From Chitinophagaceae bacterium (GTDB taxonomy: Bacteria > Bacteroidota > Bacteroidia > Chitinophagales > Chitinophagaceae): DNA of 64,000 bases. A program made the translations under genes and the position numbers. Below the pieces are notes generated by a model that did not search any database, was not told the origin of the DNA, and saw only the letters and a program-made list of their open reading frames with translations. Positions 1 to 8,485 of the stretch are shown here, piece after piece. The stretch is taken from the NCBI GenBank assembly GCA_024508725.1, contig JANINS010000001.1, positions 181,837-245,836 of the forward strand. Reading direction: 5' to 3'. How positions within the stretch are numbered: position 1 is the first letter of the stretch; each line of letters opens with the position of its first letter.

Positions 1-585
1 CGAGATCAGCTTCAGAAATTCATTTCTTGTAATATGATTATTTAGAAATTCTCCGTCGAAAGCCGAGGTGGTAGTTACAGAGTTTTGTTTGGAAACACCA
101 CGCATCATCATACAAAGATGTTTGGCTTCTATTACAACAGCTACGCCTTGCGGATTCAAAGATTCTTTAATTGCTTCAAGAATTTGCGTGGTCATTCTTT
201 CCTGCACCTGCAATCTTCTTGCATATACATCAACGATCCTTGCCAGTTTACTTAAGCCTACAATATGTCCATTAGGAATATATGCAATATGTGCTTTGCC
301 AAAGAATGGCAGCATGTGGTGCTCACACATAGAGTAAAGTTCAATATCTTTTACGATCACCATTTCACTCACTTCTTCTTTGAACTTTGCTGAATTTAAA
401 ATAGCTACAGCATCCATTTTATAGCCATGCGTCATGTATTGCATTGCTTTGGCCACACGTTCTGGTGTTTTTTGCAAACCTTCTCTTTCAACATCTTCAC
501 CAATCAGCTCAAGCATTTCTTTGGTAGCCTTTGCCATTCCCTCTAAAGCATCATCACAATACTCTTCAACTTTCTTATAAGACAT
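1..585 (-). CDS. folE: GTP cyclohydrolase I (3' end outside window)
   Basis: This enzyme converts GTP to 7,8-dihydroneopterin triphosphate, the entry step of folate and tetrahydropterin synthesis. Reading the minus strand from the ATG at 585 gives 195 residues starting [18 protein letters not shown]. The zinc site is visible as C87 and H90 in [10 protein letters not shown], with the third ligand C158 in KHLCMMMRG. The family is usually about 190-225 residues, so only the last few codons are missing beyond base 1. It lies just downstream of two 6-pyruvoyl-tetrahydropterin synthase genes on the same strand, which use its product. A 74-base gap holding one copy of the dispersed GTACAAG repeat separates them. 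Confidence 0.95.
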   Translation of the reverse strand, partial: MSYKKVEEYCDDALEGMAKATKEMLELIGEDVEREGLQKTPERVAKAMQYMTHGYKMDAVAILNSAKFKEEVSEMVIVKDIELYSMCEHHMLPFFGKAHIAYIPNGHIVGLSKLARIVDVYARRLQVQERMTTQILEAIKESLNPQGVAVVIEAKHLCMMMRGVSKQNSVTTTSAFDGEFLNNHITRNEFLKLIS

Positions 586-620
586 AAAAGTTATTTATTT
601 AGTCAGCATTATCTTTCAAT

Positions 621-658
621 TCAGCTTCTGTTGCATCGCACACTTCAGGTTTCTGAAC
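621..658 (-). repeat. Dispersed GTACAAG repeat, copy 1 (diverged)
   Basis: This is a diverged copy of the 50-bp intergenic repeat. Bases 630-649 read GTTGCATCGCACACTTCAGG, which matches the reverse complement of the core GTACAAGAGTGCGACGCAAC at most positions. It fills the gap between the second PTPS gene and folE. Confidence 0.5.
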
Positions 659-659
659 A

Positions 660-1079
660 CTAGTCAACAGGATACTCTACAAAATTCCTCGGCGTTTCGT
701 ATAACCTGATCTGCAGATCAAACCTGCTTTCAATAAGAGGTCGCAACAGATCATATATCACCACAACAATATTTTCAGCTGTTGGGTTCAGATCTTTAAA
801 CTCTTTTGTATCAAGGTTCAGGTTTTTATGATCGAAGCGTTGCAATACTTCTTTTTTAATCAGATCTGAAAGCAATTTCATGTCCATTACATAACCTGTT
901 CTTTCGTCTGGTTCACCAACTACTTTCACCTCCAACTCATAATTATGACCATGATAATTGGGCAGATTGCACTTACCAAACACTTTTGTATTGGTTGCAT
1001 CATCCCAATCAGGCACATTCAACCTGTGTGCTGCATTAAAATGTTCCTTTCTATAAACTGCTACACGTTTACTCATCAT
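660..1079 (-). CDS. 6-pyruvoyl-tetrahydropterin synthase family protein, paralogue B
   Basis: The 139-residue protein belongs to the PTPS/QueD fold. Zinc-ligand histidines are seen in HFNAAHR (H18) and in the HGH pair at 43-45, and the catalytic cysteine is C37 in KCNLPNYHGHNY. Five residues separate Cys from HGH. From memory this is the spacing of true tetrahydropterin-forming PTPS, whereas QueD has CxxxHGH, so tetrahydropterin synthesis is inferred rather than queuosine synthesis. The start overlaps the stop of the upstream paralogue (ATGATGA), so the two are translationally coupled. A second in-frame ATG one codon later is equally possible. The neighbour folE supplies the substrate. Confidence 0.85.
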   Translation of the reverse strand: MMSKRVAVYRKEHFNAAHRLNVPDWDDATNTKVFGKCNLPNYHGHNYELEVKVVGEPDERTGYVMDMKLLSDLIKKEVLQRFDHKNLNLDTKEFKDLNPTAENIVVVIYDLLRPLIESRFDLQIRLYETPRNFVEYPVD

Positions 1080-1483
1080 CCAAAGTATTCAACATAAATT
1101 CTTGGTGTTTCGTACAACTTCACGCAATGTAATTGAACATTAGCAGGTAAATGTGGTTGCAGCTCGTTCCATATGCCGATCGCCAGGTTTTCTGTACTGC
1201 ACATTTTCCCTTTTAAAAAATCAACATCCATGTTCAGGTTCTTATGGTCAACTTTTTCAATCACATGATCTTTTATCAGCCTGCTCAGTTTCTTTACATC
1301 CATCAAAAAACCAGTATCCTGGTCAGGTTCTCCTTTTACTGTAACATACAGGTCAAAATTGTGTCCATGCCAGTTATCGTTGGCACACATTCCAAATACT
1401 TCATCATTCTTTTCCCTGCTCCAATTTGGATTATATAATTTATGTGCAGCATTAAAATGCTCCAATCTGGTAAGATACACCAT
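1076..1483 (-). CDS. 6-pyruvoyl-tetrahydropterin synthase family protein, paralogue A
   Basis: The 135-residue protein shares the PTPS fold with its downstream neighbour. H14 lies in HFNAAHK, C33 in GMCANDNWHGH, and HGH is at 39-41. Both paralogues keep the Cys, the three zinc histidines and a C-terminal LYETPR..VEY signature, so neither looks degenerate. It is the first gene of a compact PTPS-PTPS-folE run. The two copies are clearly diverged, which suggests an old duplication, possibly forming a hetero-oligomer or using different substrates (inference). A -7-like element TACCTTTG lies 20 bases upstream of the ATG. Confidence 0.85.
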   Translation of the reverse strand: MVYLTRLEHFNAAHKLYNPNWSREKNDEVFGMCANDNWHGHNFDLYVTVKGEPDQDTGFLMDVKKLSRLIKDHVIEKVDHKNLNMDVDFLKGKMCSTENLAIGIWNELQPHLPANVQLHCVKLYETPRIYVEYFG

Positions 1484-1503
1484 CCTTATTCAATGAATTT
1501 GAG

Positions 1504-1511
1504 CAAAGGTA
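1504..1511 (-). promoter_or_regulatory. Candidate -7 element (TAnnTTTG) for the pterin genes
   Basis: On the minus strand this reads TACCTTTG, an exact match to the Bacteroidetes -7 consensus TAnnTTTG, 20 bases upstream of the PTPS ATG. No TTTG is found at the expected -33 position, so this is only a half match. Confidence 0.4.
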
Positions 1512-1577
1512 AGGTTCTAAAAAGAATAGCCTTTTCGTGTTGCGGAAATGCATTTTACCTACGACCTTTACCGCCCA

Positions 1578-2246
1578 ATGCGAATAATAGTTACCGCTGC
1601 CACAGTTGATGAATGGATGCCGGCTTACCTGCAAATTGATCCGCTTTATACAAGTGAAAGCAAACGGATGAAAGTGAGTTTTCACCAGAGCGGTGTAGGA
1701 ATGTTGGCTAGTGCAGTTTCGCTAACCAAGCTTGTTTTTGAAGAGAAGCCTGACCTCATCATACAAGTTGGAATTGCGGGCTGTTTTGATGATAAAATGC
1801 CTTTGGGTAAAGTGATCTGTATTAGCGAAGAAAACCTGGGAGATGTTGGTGTTAAAGAAGAGGGAAAATGGAAAGACATCTTTGATATGAAACTGGAAAA
1901 ATCCAGCTATCCTCCCTATGAGAAAAGAAAACTTCCCAATCAGTGGTTAAAAGAATATAATCTTTTAAAGCTTCCTGAGGTTGCATCTGTAACCATCAAC
2001 CAGATCACCACAAATGAAGATCACAAACAACAGCTTTTAAAAAAGTATGAACCGGTGATCGAAGGAATGGAAGGTGCAGCGTTGCACTATGTATGCAGAA
2101 ATTTCAATATCCCTTTTATCCAGATCAGGGCAATATCTAATTATATAGGCGAAAGAGATAAAAGCAAATGGGAAATAAAGGCTGCTATCGACAACCTGAA
2201 CCAGACGATTCTGAAATATCTTGAAAAACTGTACAAGCTAAGTTGA
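1578..2246 (+). CDS. mqnB: Futalosine hydrolase
   Basis: MqnB splits futalosine to dehypoxanthine futalosine and hypoxanthine in the alternative (futalosine) menaquinone pathway. The 222-residue protein has the nucleoside-phosphorylase-like layout: IIVTAATVDEW at the N-terminus, the VQVGIAGCFD loop, and EGMEGAALHYVC near residue 155. The frame is open from 1548, but the family normally begins at MRIIVTAAT, so I place the start at 1578. One base separates it from mqnD, which acts two steps later in the same pathway. The released hypoxanthine could be salvaged by the hpt product encoded 4.6 kb downstream. Confidence 0.88.
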   Translation: MRIIVTAATVDEWMPAYLQIDPLYTSESKRMKVSFHQSGVGMLASAVSLTKLVFEEKPDLIIQVGIAGCFDDKMPLGKVICISEENLGDVGVKEEGKWKDIFDMKLEKSSYPPYEKRKLPNQWLKEYNLLKLPEVASVTINQITTNEDHKQQLLKKYEPVIEGMEGAALHYVCRNFNIPFIQIRAISNYIGERDKSKWEIKAAIDNLNQTILKYLEKLYKLS

Positions 2247-2247
2247 T

Positions 2248-3060
2248 ATGAAGTTTACTTTAGGATTTAGTCCCTGCCCAAACGATACATTTATTTTCGA
2301 CGCATTGGTCAATAACAAAATAGATACAGAAGGTTTTGAATTTGATGTCGTTCTCGAAGATGTGCAAACACTTAATGAATGGGCAAAGCAGGGAAAATTA
2401 GACATATCAAAGATCAGTTATGGAACGCTGCCGCTGATCTTACAAGAGTATGTTTTACTGAATAGTGGTGGCGCTTTGGGCAAAGGAGTTGGTCCTTTAC
2501 TCATTGCAAAAAAGCAGATCGATCTTACAGAAGTTCCAAAATTATCAATCGCTATTCCGGGAGAGAATACAACTGCTAATTTACTGTTCAGCCAGGCTTT
2601 CCCTGGAGCGACAAATAAAAAATTTATGATCTTTCACCAGGTGGAAGATGCGGTATTAAATGAAGATGTTGATGCAGGCGTGATCATCCATGAGAACAGG
2701 TTCACCTACCAGCAAAGAGGTTTGGTAAAGCTGATGGATCTTGGTGATTTCTGGGAGAAGAAAACCGGTGTTCCGATCCCTTTAGGTGGCATTGTGATTA
2801 AAAGATCGCTGACTATTGATGTGGCGAAAAACATAGATCAACTGATCAGTAAAAGTGTTGAATACGCATTGAGTAATTATCCATTGATAACAGATTACGT
2901 AAAGCAACATTCGCAGGAGATGGAAGAATCTGTAATGAAGCAACACATCGATCTGTATGTAAATAATTATTCGATTGATCTTAATGCCGATGGTAAAAGT
3001 GCAGTAAGAACATTGTTAGCTGTTACTTCAGCCAAAGATCACGAGCATGTTTTTATTTAA
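2248..3060 (+). CDS. mqnD: 1,4-dihydroxy-6-naphthoate synthase
   Basis: MqnD converts cyclic dehypoxanthine futalosine to 1,4-dihydroxy-6-naphthoate, giving the ring of menaquinone. The 270-residue protein begins with the family signature LGFSPCPNDTFIFDAL and has the periplasmic-binding-protein-like fold of the MqnA/MqnD family, with SKISYGTLP and GVIIHENRFTY further on. The start follows the mqnB stop after one base, so the two form an operon. Its last eight bases overlap the end of the convergent LOG-family gene. Confidence 0.93.
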   Translation: MKFTLGFSPCPNDTFIFDALVNNKIDTEGFEFDVVLEDVQTLNEWAKQGKLDISKISYGTLPLILQEYVLLNSGGALGKGVGPLLIAKKQIDLTEVPKLSIAIPGENTTANLLFSQAFPGATNKKFMIFHQVEDAVLNEDVDAGVIIHENRFTYQQRGLVKLMDLGDFWEKKTGVPIPLGGIVIKRSLTIDVAKNIDQLISKSVEYALSNYPLITDYVKQHSQEMEESVMKQHIDLYVNNYSIDLNADGKSAVRTLLAVTSAKDHEHVFI

Positions 3061-3583
3061 ATATTTCTCGGGGCTCTGATACAACTAGTATCCGCTCCTG
3101 CCAGTCTTCATAAAGAAATTCTTCTTCCATCATTTTAATGATGTGCTGCATCAGGTGATCGTAAAAACCTGTTGTATTCAGGATGAATATTTTTTTATTG
3201 TGTATCTGTAATGTATTCCAGGTGAGCATTTCGAACATCTCATCCAAAGTTCCGTTACCGCCTGGTAAAACAATAGCGGCATCGCATAACTCGTACAACA
3301 TCTTTTTTCTTGCATGCATATCTTCTACCACATGTAGTTCGGTTATTCCATGATGCTGTGCTTCCCATTTCACCAATACTTCAGGAATAACACCAATCAC
3401 TTTGCCTCCATTCTCCATCACAGCATCTGCCACAGCACCCATCAAGCCTTTACTACCACCACCATACACCAATGAAATATTGTTGATCGCCATTAATCTT
3501 CCGAGTTCGGCAGCATGCTCGCTATATAATTTATTTGCACCTGCTCTTGAACCACAGAAAACCGCCATACTTTTCAAATCCAT
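3053..3583 (-). CDS. LOG-family protein (Rossmann-fold nucleotide phosphoribohydrolase)
   Basis: The 176-residue protein has the LOG family motifs GGGSKGLMG (residues 41-49) and PGGNGTLDE (107-115). Characterised relatives cleave nucleoside 5'-monophosphates, including cytokinin ribosides, to base plus ribose 5-phosphate. Many were once annotated as lysine decarboxylases, which the PGGxGTxxE motif argues against. It is cytosolic with no signal peptide. It converges on mqnD with an 8-base overlap of the two 3' ends. The physiological substrate cannot be told from sequence. Confidence 0.85.
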   Translation of the reverse strand: MDLKSMAVFCGSRAGANKLYSEHAAELGRLMAINNISLVYGGGSKGLMGAVADAVMENGGKVIGVIPEVLVKWEAQHHGITELHVVEDMHARKKMLYELCDAAIVLPGGNGTLDEMFEMLTWNTLQIHNKKIFILNTTGFYDHLMQHIIKMMEEEFLYEDWQERILVVSEPREIFK

Positions 3584-3648
3584 TACAACTCTTTATAAAA
3601 CAATATTAGCTTAATATTTACTTACTTTACGCCATCTAAGATTTGCTT

Positions 3649-5118
3649 ATGTCGCCAACACTTTTGTTCAGCTTTGTTATTGGTTATTTCGTTTTGCTTT
3701 TGATCGTAGCATGGTTTACCAGTCGAAACTCTAATAACGATTCATTTTTTATTGGCAACAGAAAAAGCAACTGGATGCTTGTTGCATTTGGGATGATCGG
3801 TACAAGCCTTAGCGGCGTAACGTTTGTGAGTGTGCCTGGTGCTGTTGGTAAAGAATCGTTTGCTTACTTCCAGATCACCATTGGTTACCTGATCGGTTAT
3901 CTTGTTATCGCTTTTGTGCTACTGCCATTGTATTACCGGCTAAATCTTACATCCATTTATAATTACCTCAGCAGCAGGCTTGGTTTTAAATCGTACAAAA
4001 CAGGAGCATCATTCTTTATTCTGTCAAGAACTTTAGGCGCTACAGCAAGATTATACCTTGTAGTGAATATCCTCCAGGCTGCCATTCTTGATAGTTTTGG
4101 AATTCCTTTCTGGGCTACCACACTTATCATTCTTGCAATGATATTGATGTATACTTATGAAGGAGGTGTAAAAACCATTGTTTATACTGATACGCTTCAA
4201 ACAACTTGTATGTTAGCAGGATTGGTGATCTGCGTTGTATACATCCTCAACCAGATGAACATGGGATTTGGTGAAAGCCTTACAGCCATGAACGAAAAAG
4301 GTTACAGTAAAATATTCTTTGGCGATATCAACAGTAAATATTTCTTCTTAAAACAAATACTTGCCGGAGCTTTTATCACGATCACGATGACCGGTATGGA
4401 CCAGGAAATGATGCAGAAGAATATTTCTGTAAAAACGTTGAAAGATTCACAGAAAAATGTAGTTACCCTAGGTATTATCATGCTTGGCGTGATATTGCTT
4501 TTCTTATTTCTCGGAGGTTTGTTACACCTGTTTGCAGGACAAGAAAATCTTGCAGTAACAGGAGACAAACTCTTCCCAGAAGTTGCATTAAAGCACATGC
4601 CACCAATGATATCGATCATCTTCATCATTGCCTTGATCTCGGCATTATTCCCAAGTGCTGATGGAGCGATCACTGCATTAACCTCTTCTTTCTGTATTGA
4701 TATTCTTGGATTGAAAAGAAGAGAAGATTGGAATGATGGCAAACAGAAAAAGATCAGGCAAAGGATACACCTCATTTTCGCATTTATTTTTTTACTCTTT
4801 GTAATGCTTTTCCACTGGATCGATAATTCCAGTATGATCGGTGTGATATTGAAAGTGGCTGCTTACACCTATGGACCTTTACTTGGACTGTTTTCATTCG
4901 GGATATTGAGCAAAAGAACAGTAAAAGACAATTTAGTTCCGATCATTTGCATCATTGCTCCACTACTTTGTTATGTGATCGACAGATTCCAGAAAGATAT
5001 ATTCGGTAATTATGAGGTAGGACTAGAACTGCTGATCATTAATGGACTTTTAACCTATATCGGATTGCTTTTAATTTCATCACCTGCAAAAACACAAAGC
5101 ATTGCAACTGGTAAATGA
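3649..5118 (+). CDS. Sodium:solute symporter (SSS family)
   Basis: The 489-residue polytopic membrane protein of the SSS/SLC5 family probably has about 13 transmembrane helices. Family features are the N-terminal helix followed by NSNNDSFFIGNRKSNWMLVAFGM, and the ARLYLV and FPSADGAITALTS regions (the latter in the Na+-site helix). The open frame extends to a TTG at 3643, but ATG 3649 gives the natural MSPTLLFSF start. The substrate is unknown; sugars, amino acids or sialic acid are all possible in this family. Its 3' end overlaps the O-methyltransferase start, so it heads a four-gene + strand run ending in hpt. Confidence 0.85.
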   Translation: MSPTLLFSFVIGYFVLLLIVAWFTSRNSNNDSFFIGNRKSNWMLVAFGMIGTSLSGVTFVSVPGAVGKESFAYFQITIGYLIGYLVIAFVLLPLYYRLNLTSIYNYLSSRLGFKSYKTGASFFILSRTLGATARLYLVVNILQAAILDSFGIPFWATTLIILAMILMYTYEGGVKTIVYTDTLQTTCMLAGLVICVVYILNQMNMGFGESLTAMNEKGYSKIFFGDINSKYFFLKQILAGAFITITMTGMDQEMMQKNISVKTLKDSQKNVVTLGIIMLGVILLFLFLGGLLHLFAGQENLAVTGDKLFPEVALKHMPPMISIIFIIALISALFPSADGAITALTSSFCIDILGLKRREDWNDGKQKKIRQRIHLIFAFIFLLFVMLFHWIDNSSMIGVILKVAAYTYGPLLGLFSFGILSKRTVKDNLVPIICIIAPLLCYVIDRFQKDIFGNYEVGLELLIINGLLTYIGLLLISSPAKTQSIATGK

Positions 5119-5743
5119 ACTGGCAGAAAAATATGCTGAGAGATTTACCACTCCATTAGACCAGCACCTGGAAACGATCCATCAGCAAACGCTGGCAGAT
5201 CACCCTCATGCTCATATGCTTAGCAGCCAGTTGCAGGGTCAACTGTTGAGTATGATCAGTACCATGCTTTATCCAAAATATATTCTTGAGATCGGAACTT
5301 TTACAGGTTACAGCGCATTATGTTTAAGTAAAGGATTACAACCAGGTGGAGCATTACATACCATTGAATTAAGAGAAGCCGATGTAGAGACCGCTAAGGC
5401 GAATTTTAAGATGTCAGATTCAGCCGATAGAATATTTTTGCACCAGGGGAATGCCTTAGATATAATTCCAACATTAGGTTATACATGGGATTTAGTTTTC
5501 ATAGATGCCGATAAAACGAATTATATCAATTACTATGAGATGGTACTTCCTGTGTTAAGTGAGCGTGGTGTGATCATAGCAGATAATGTGCTTTTTCACG
5601 GACAGGTTTTAGAAGAAAAAATATCAGGGAAGAATGCTATAGCCATACATGCCTTTAATGATCATGTGGCTAACGATTCAAGAACAGAGCAGGTGATGTT
5701 GACAGTGAGAGATGGATTGATGCTCATCAAAAAAAGAAATTAA
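5102..5743 (+). CDS. SAM-dependent O-methyltransferase (catechol OMT-like)
   Basis: This 213-residue class I methyltransferase of the O-methyltransferase family 3 carries motif I ILEIGTFTGYSALCLS (about residues 60-75), an acidic residue after motif II (HTIELREAD) and FIDADKTNYINYYE near residue 137. Such enzymes methylate catechol-like or other small hydroxylated substrates; the substrate here is unknown. The only reasonable start is TTG at 5102, 17 bases inside the upstream symporter gene, because no in-frame ATG lies before the conserved N-terminal helix (LVNELAEKYAERFT). Its stop overlaps the ATG of the next gene (TAATG). Confidence 0.85.
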   Translation: MQLVNELAEKYAERFTTPLDQHLETIHQQTLADHPHAHMLSSQLQGQLLSMISTMLYPKYILEIGTFTGYSALCLSKGLQPGGALHTIELREADVETAKANFKMSDSADRIFLHQGNALDIIPTLGYTWDLVFIDADKTNYINYYEMVLPVLSERGVIIADNVLFHGQVLEEKISGKNAIAIHAFNDHVANDSRTEQVMLTVRDGLMLIKKRN

Positions 5744-6870
5744 TGCTGTTGAAAAAATTTGTTCCTGCCGTTTTGTGTTGCTTACTGGCACTTACTTCAT
5801 TTTGCCAGAACGAATCTAAAGTTGCAGCGTACATCAACAAGTACAAAGAAGTTGCTATAAAGGAAATGATCCGTTCAGGAGTTCCTGCTTCTATAACATT
5901 GGCACAGGGAATACTGGAATCGCAAAGTGGAGAAAGCGACTTGGCACAACGATCAAATAATCACTTTGGCATAAAATGTAAAACAGAGTGGACCGGTGCA
6001 AAAACTTATCATGATGATGATGAAAAAGGTGAATGTTTCAGGGTATATAATTCTGTAGAAGAATCTTATGCAGATCATTCTGATTTTTTAAAGAACAGGC
6101 CTTACTATACATTTCTCTTTAAACTCGATCCAACTGATTATGAAGGCTGGGCCAAAGGTTTAAAGAAAGCAGGTTATGCAACAAGTTCAACTTATGCACA
6201 GCAGCTTATCAGTCTTATTCAACGTTACAATTTACAGGAACACACTTTAGTTGCTTTACAAAGAAGCAAACAACAGGAAGGTGATCTTTTTGCTTACTCC
6301 AATGAAGAGAAAGCAGCTTCTTCTACTGCTACTACTTTTGAAATTGCCTCAAAATCAGATCAACAGGTGAGTAAAGTAGAAGAAATTGCTACGCCTGCAG
6401 TTGTTGTTGAAGAACCGAAAAAAGCAAATGATACTGAACAAACAATTGCAACAAAAGCAATCGTTAAAACAGCAGTTTACAATGTAACGGAATATCCTGG
6501 TGGGCCTTTCACCATCAATGCTACAAAAGTTATTCTTGCCAAAGAAGGCACTTCATTACTGGCTCTGGCCAATGAGTTTGGTGTTTCTTATAAAAGATTA
6601 CTTGAGTTCAACGAAATGGATGAGAGTACGGATATACTTGGTTATGATCAACTGATCTTCTTAGCAAAGAAGCCAAAAAAAGGCAGCAAAGACATTCACG
6701 TTGTTGAGAAAAATGAAACGTTAGAGATCATTGCTCAAAAAGAAGGAATACAACTAGAAGCCTTGTTATCCTACAACAGAATTCCCAAAGGAAAACAGCC
6801 ACAACAGGGAGAAAAGATTTACCTGAAAGCAAATTCGCCTGTTACCCCTAAATTAGTGGCTTCAAACTAA
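5743..6870 (+). CDS. Secreted glucosaminidase with LysM domains
   Basis: The 375-residue protein has a signal peptide (residues 1-21, ending LTSFCQ). An endo-beta-N-acetylglucosaminidase domain of the FlgJ/Auto type covers about 30-165, with likely catalytic E59 in ITLAQGILESQSGESDLA and the SNNHFGIKC signature. A linker (about 190-250) follows, then two LysM-like peptidoglycan-binding modules (about 255-300 and 318-365, the latter starting HVVEKNETLEIIAQKEG). It should cleave peptidoglycan glycan strands in the periplasm. The start overlaps the upstream methyltransferase stop by one base. Confidence 0.88.
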   Translation: MLLKKFVPAVLCCLLALTSFCQNESKVAAYINKYKEVAIKEMIRSGVPASITLAQGILESQSGESDLAQRSNNHFGIKCKTEWTGAKTYHDDDEKGECFRVYNSVEESYADHSDFLKNRPYYTFLFKLDPTDYEGWAKGLKKAGYATSSTYAQQLISLIQRYNLQEHTLVALQRSKQQEGDLFAYSNEEKAASSTATTFEIASKSDQQVSKVEEIATPAVVVEEPKKANDTEQTIATKAIVKTAVYNVTEYPGGPFTINATKVILAKEGTSLLALANEFGVSYKRLLEFNEMDESTDILGYDQLIFLAKKPKKGSKDIHVVEKNETLEIIAQKEGIQLEALLSYNRIPKGKQPQQGEKIYLKANSPVTPKLVASN

Positions 6871-6883
6871 CGCAGAACTGCTT

Positions 6884-7420
6884 ATGTCGCTGATCAAAGT
6901 TCATGATAAGGAGTTTGTTCCTTTCATTGCAGAAGCTACTATTCAAAACAAGATAAAAGACCTGGCTCAGCAGATATCTGCAGACTATAAAGACAAGCGT
7001 CCTTTATTTATAGCTATATTGAATGGCTCTTTCATTTTTGCTTCCGATCTTTTCAAACAACTGGAGATCGAAGCTGAAATATGTTTCATTAAACTGGCTT
7101 CTTATAAAGGAACAAAATCAACCGGTCATGTGGTTACAGCGATCGGGCTCGATACTGATATTAAAGGGAGGCACATTGTAATCCTGGAAGACATCATCGA
7201 CACCGGTAAAACCTTGCATGAGTTCTTACCGCAACTTCAAAACCAGCAACCGGCTTCTTTAAAAATTGCTGTATTACTGCACAAACCTGAAGCAACTAAG
7301 TTTCACTTCCCTATAGACTATACTTGCTTTTCTATTCCCAATAAATTCGTTCTTGGTTATGGATTGGATTACGATGGATTGGGAAGAAACATTCGTGAGA
7401 TATACCAGCTGCACGAATAA
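6884..7420 (+). CDS. hpt: Hypoxanthine phosphoribosyltransferase
   Basis: This purine-salvage enzyme joins hypoxanthine (or guanine) to PRPP to make IMP (or GMP). The 178-residue protein contains the PRPP-binding motif VILEDIIDTGKT (about residues 98-109), the LNGSFIFASDL loop near residue 47, and the C-terminal YGLDYDG motif that stacks on the base. Size and motif spacing fit bacterial Hpt. It lies 13 bases after the glucosaminidase gene on the same strand and ends exactly where the convergent yitT gene ends. Confidence 0.93.
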   Translation: MSLIKVHDKEFVPFIAEATIQNKIKDLAQQISADYKDKRPLFIAILNGSFIFASDLFKQLEIEAEICFIKLASYKGTKSTGHVVTAIGLDTDIKGRHIVILEDIIDTGKTLHEFLPQLQNQQPASLKIAVLLHKPEATKFHFPIDYTCFSIPNKFVLGYGLDYDGLGRNIREIYQLHE

Positions 7421-8386
7421 TTAATGCAGTGGTCTTTTTTTGATCATTCCACCTCTTGTATCTTTTACACTGCCCATTACAACAAAAGCATTGGGATCTA
7501 TCTTTTCGATCTCTGCCTGCAGGGTTGAAATTTCTAATCGTGTTATAACGGTAAAAATGATATTCATGTCATCTCTTCGTACACCACCTTTACCAAATCC
7601 CTTATCGCCTTTATAAATCGTTAGACCCCTACCCAGTTTATTCATGATCATATCCACGATCGCTTCATTATGTACAGAGATGATCGTAACGCCGGTGTAT
7701 TCTTCAATCCCTTCAATAACAAAGTCAACTGTTTTAGATGCTGACAGGTAAATAAGAATGGAATACAAAGCCACTTCAATGCCAAGTAAATAAGCAGCAA
7801 CTGTGAAGATGATGATGTTGAAGACAAGTATCACATCTCCTATCGTTAAACTGGATTTCCTGCTAAAGTGAATGGCCATCACTTCTGTTCCATCTAATAC
7901 AGCACCACCTCTTACAGCCAATCCAATCCCAAGTCCAAGTAAAAAACCACCAAATACTGAAACCAGTAACTTATCGTTAGTTACATGGATAGGTGGCAGC
8001 AATGCAACACAAATGGATAGTCCAACGATTGCAATGATCGCTCTGAAAAAGAATTTTTTTCCCAGTGTACGAAGTCCCAGCAGGATAAATGGAATGTTGA
8101 CGATCACCAATACAATCGAAAGCGGAAATCCTGTTTGTGACCGGATCAACATTGAGATACCGGTGCAGCCACCATCAATAAAACCATTGGGGAGAATGAA
8201 ACCTTTGATGCCGATACCTGCAGACAAAACGCCAAGTGCGATCAGCATAAAATCTTTTACTGTACGAATAACACTTGTTCTGAAATTGCGTAACTGCTTA
8301 GCTGCACGATAAGCACTAAGCTGTCCTGTTTGCTGTGCACTACGCAAAGCCTGTTCTTTAAATACTTTTTCGAGAAAGGGGTTCAT
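7421..8386 (-). CDS. YitT-family membrane protein (DUF161/DUF2179)
   Basis: The 321-residue membrane protein has an N-terminal cytosolic stretch (about 1-38), then five or six hydrophobic helices including DFMLIALGVLSAGIGIKGF and VSVFGGFLLGLGIGLAVRGG, and a C-terminal soluble DUF2179 domain (about 225-310) containing GRGLTIYKGDKGFG. Function is not established for most YitT proteins; a transport role is often assumed. The gene is convergent with hpt. Upstream lies one copy of the dispersed repeat that also forms the dnaJ terminator. Confidence 0.85.
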   Translation of the reverse strand: MNPFLEKVFKEQALRSAQQTGQLSAYRAAKQLRNFRTSVIRTVKDFMLIALGVLSAGIGIKGFILPNGFIDGGCTGISMLIRSQTGFPLSIVLVIVNIPFILLGLRTLGKKFFFRAIIAIVGLSICVALLPPIHVTNDKLLVSVFGGFLLGLGIGLAVRGGAVLDGTEVMAIHFSRKSSLTIGDVILVFNIIIFTVAAYLLGIEVALYSILIYLSASKTVDFVIEGIEEYTGVTIISVHNEAIVDMIMNKLGRGLTIYKGDKGFGKGGVRRDDMNIIFTVITRLEISTLQAEIEKIDPNAFVVMGSVKDTRGGMIKKRPLH

Positions 8387-8412
8387 TCAATCTAAAGGTA
8401 AGTATAAGGCAT

Positions 8413-8455
8413 AAAAAAAGATGCGTCGCATCCTGCTGTACAAGCGTGCGACGCA
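8413..8455 (-). terminator. Intrinsic terminator of dnaJ built from the dispersed repeat
   Basis: On the minus strand, TGCGTCGCA (8447-8455) pairs perfectly with TGCGACGCA (8422-8430) across a 16-base loop and is followed by seven T residues (8413-8419 on the complement). The right arm of the stem lies within a copy of the dispersed GTACAAG unit, so the repeat supplies half of the hairpin. It lies 31 bases past the dnaJ stop. Confidence 0.75.
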
Positions 8456-8485
8456 ACGAAAGATCTATTGAAATACTTAAGCTGG
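8438..8485 (+). repeat. Dispersed GTACAAG repeat, copy 2
   Basis: GTACAAGCGTGCGACGCAAC (8438-8457) begins a near-consensus copy that runs through a GATCTATTGAAATACTTAAGC tail, broken here only for naming, and ends exactly at the dnaJ stop codon. It is oriented head-on to dnaJ transcription. Confidence 0.75.

Noticed and set aside
660-1483. PTPS genes as queD
   Set aside because: Not excluded, but the Cys to HGH spacing (five residues) fits tetrahydropterin-type PTPS rather than QueD (three).
3053-3583. Lysine decarboxylase
   Set aside because: The PGGxGTxxE motif marks the LOG phosphoribohydrolase family; old annotation is misleading.
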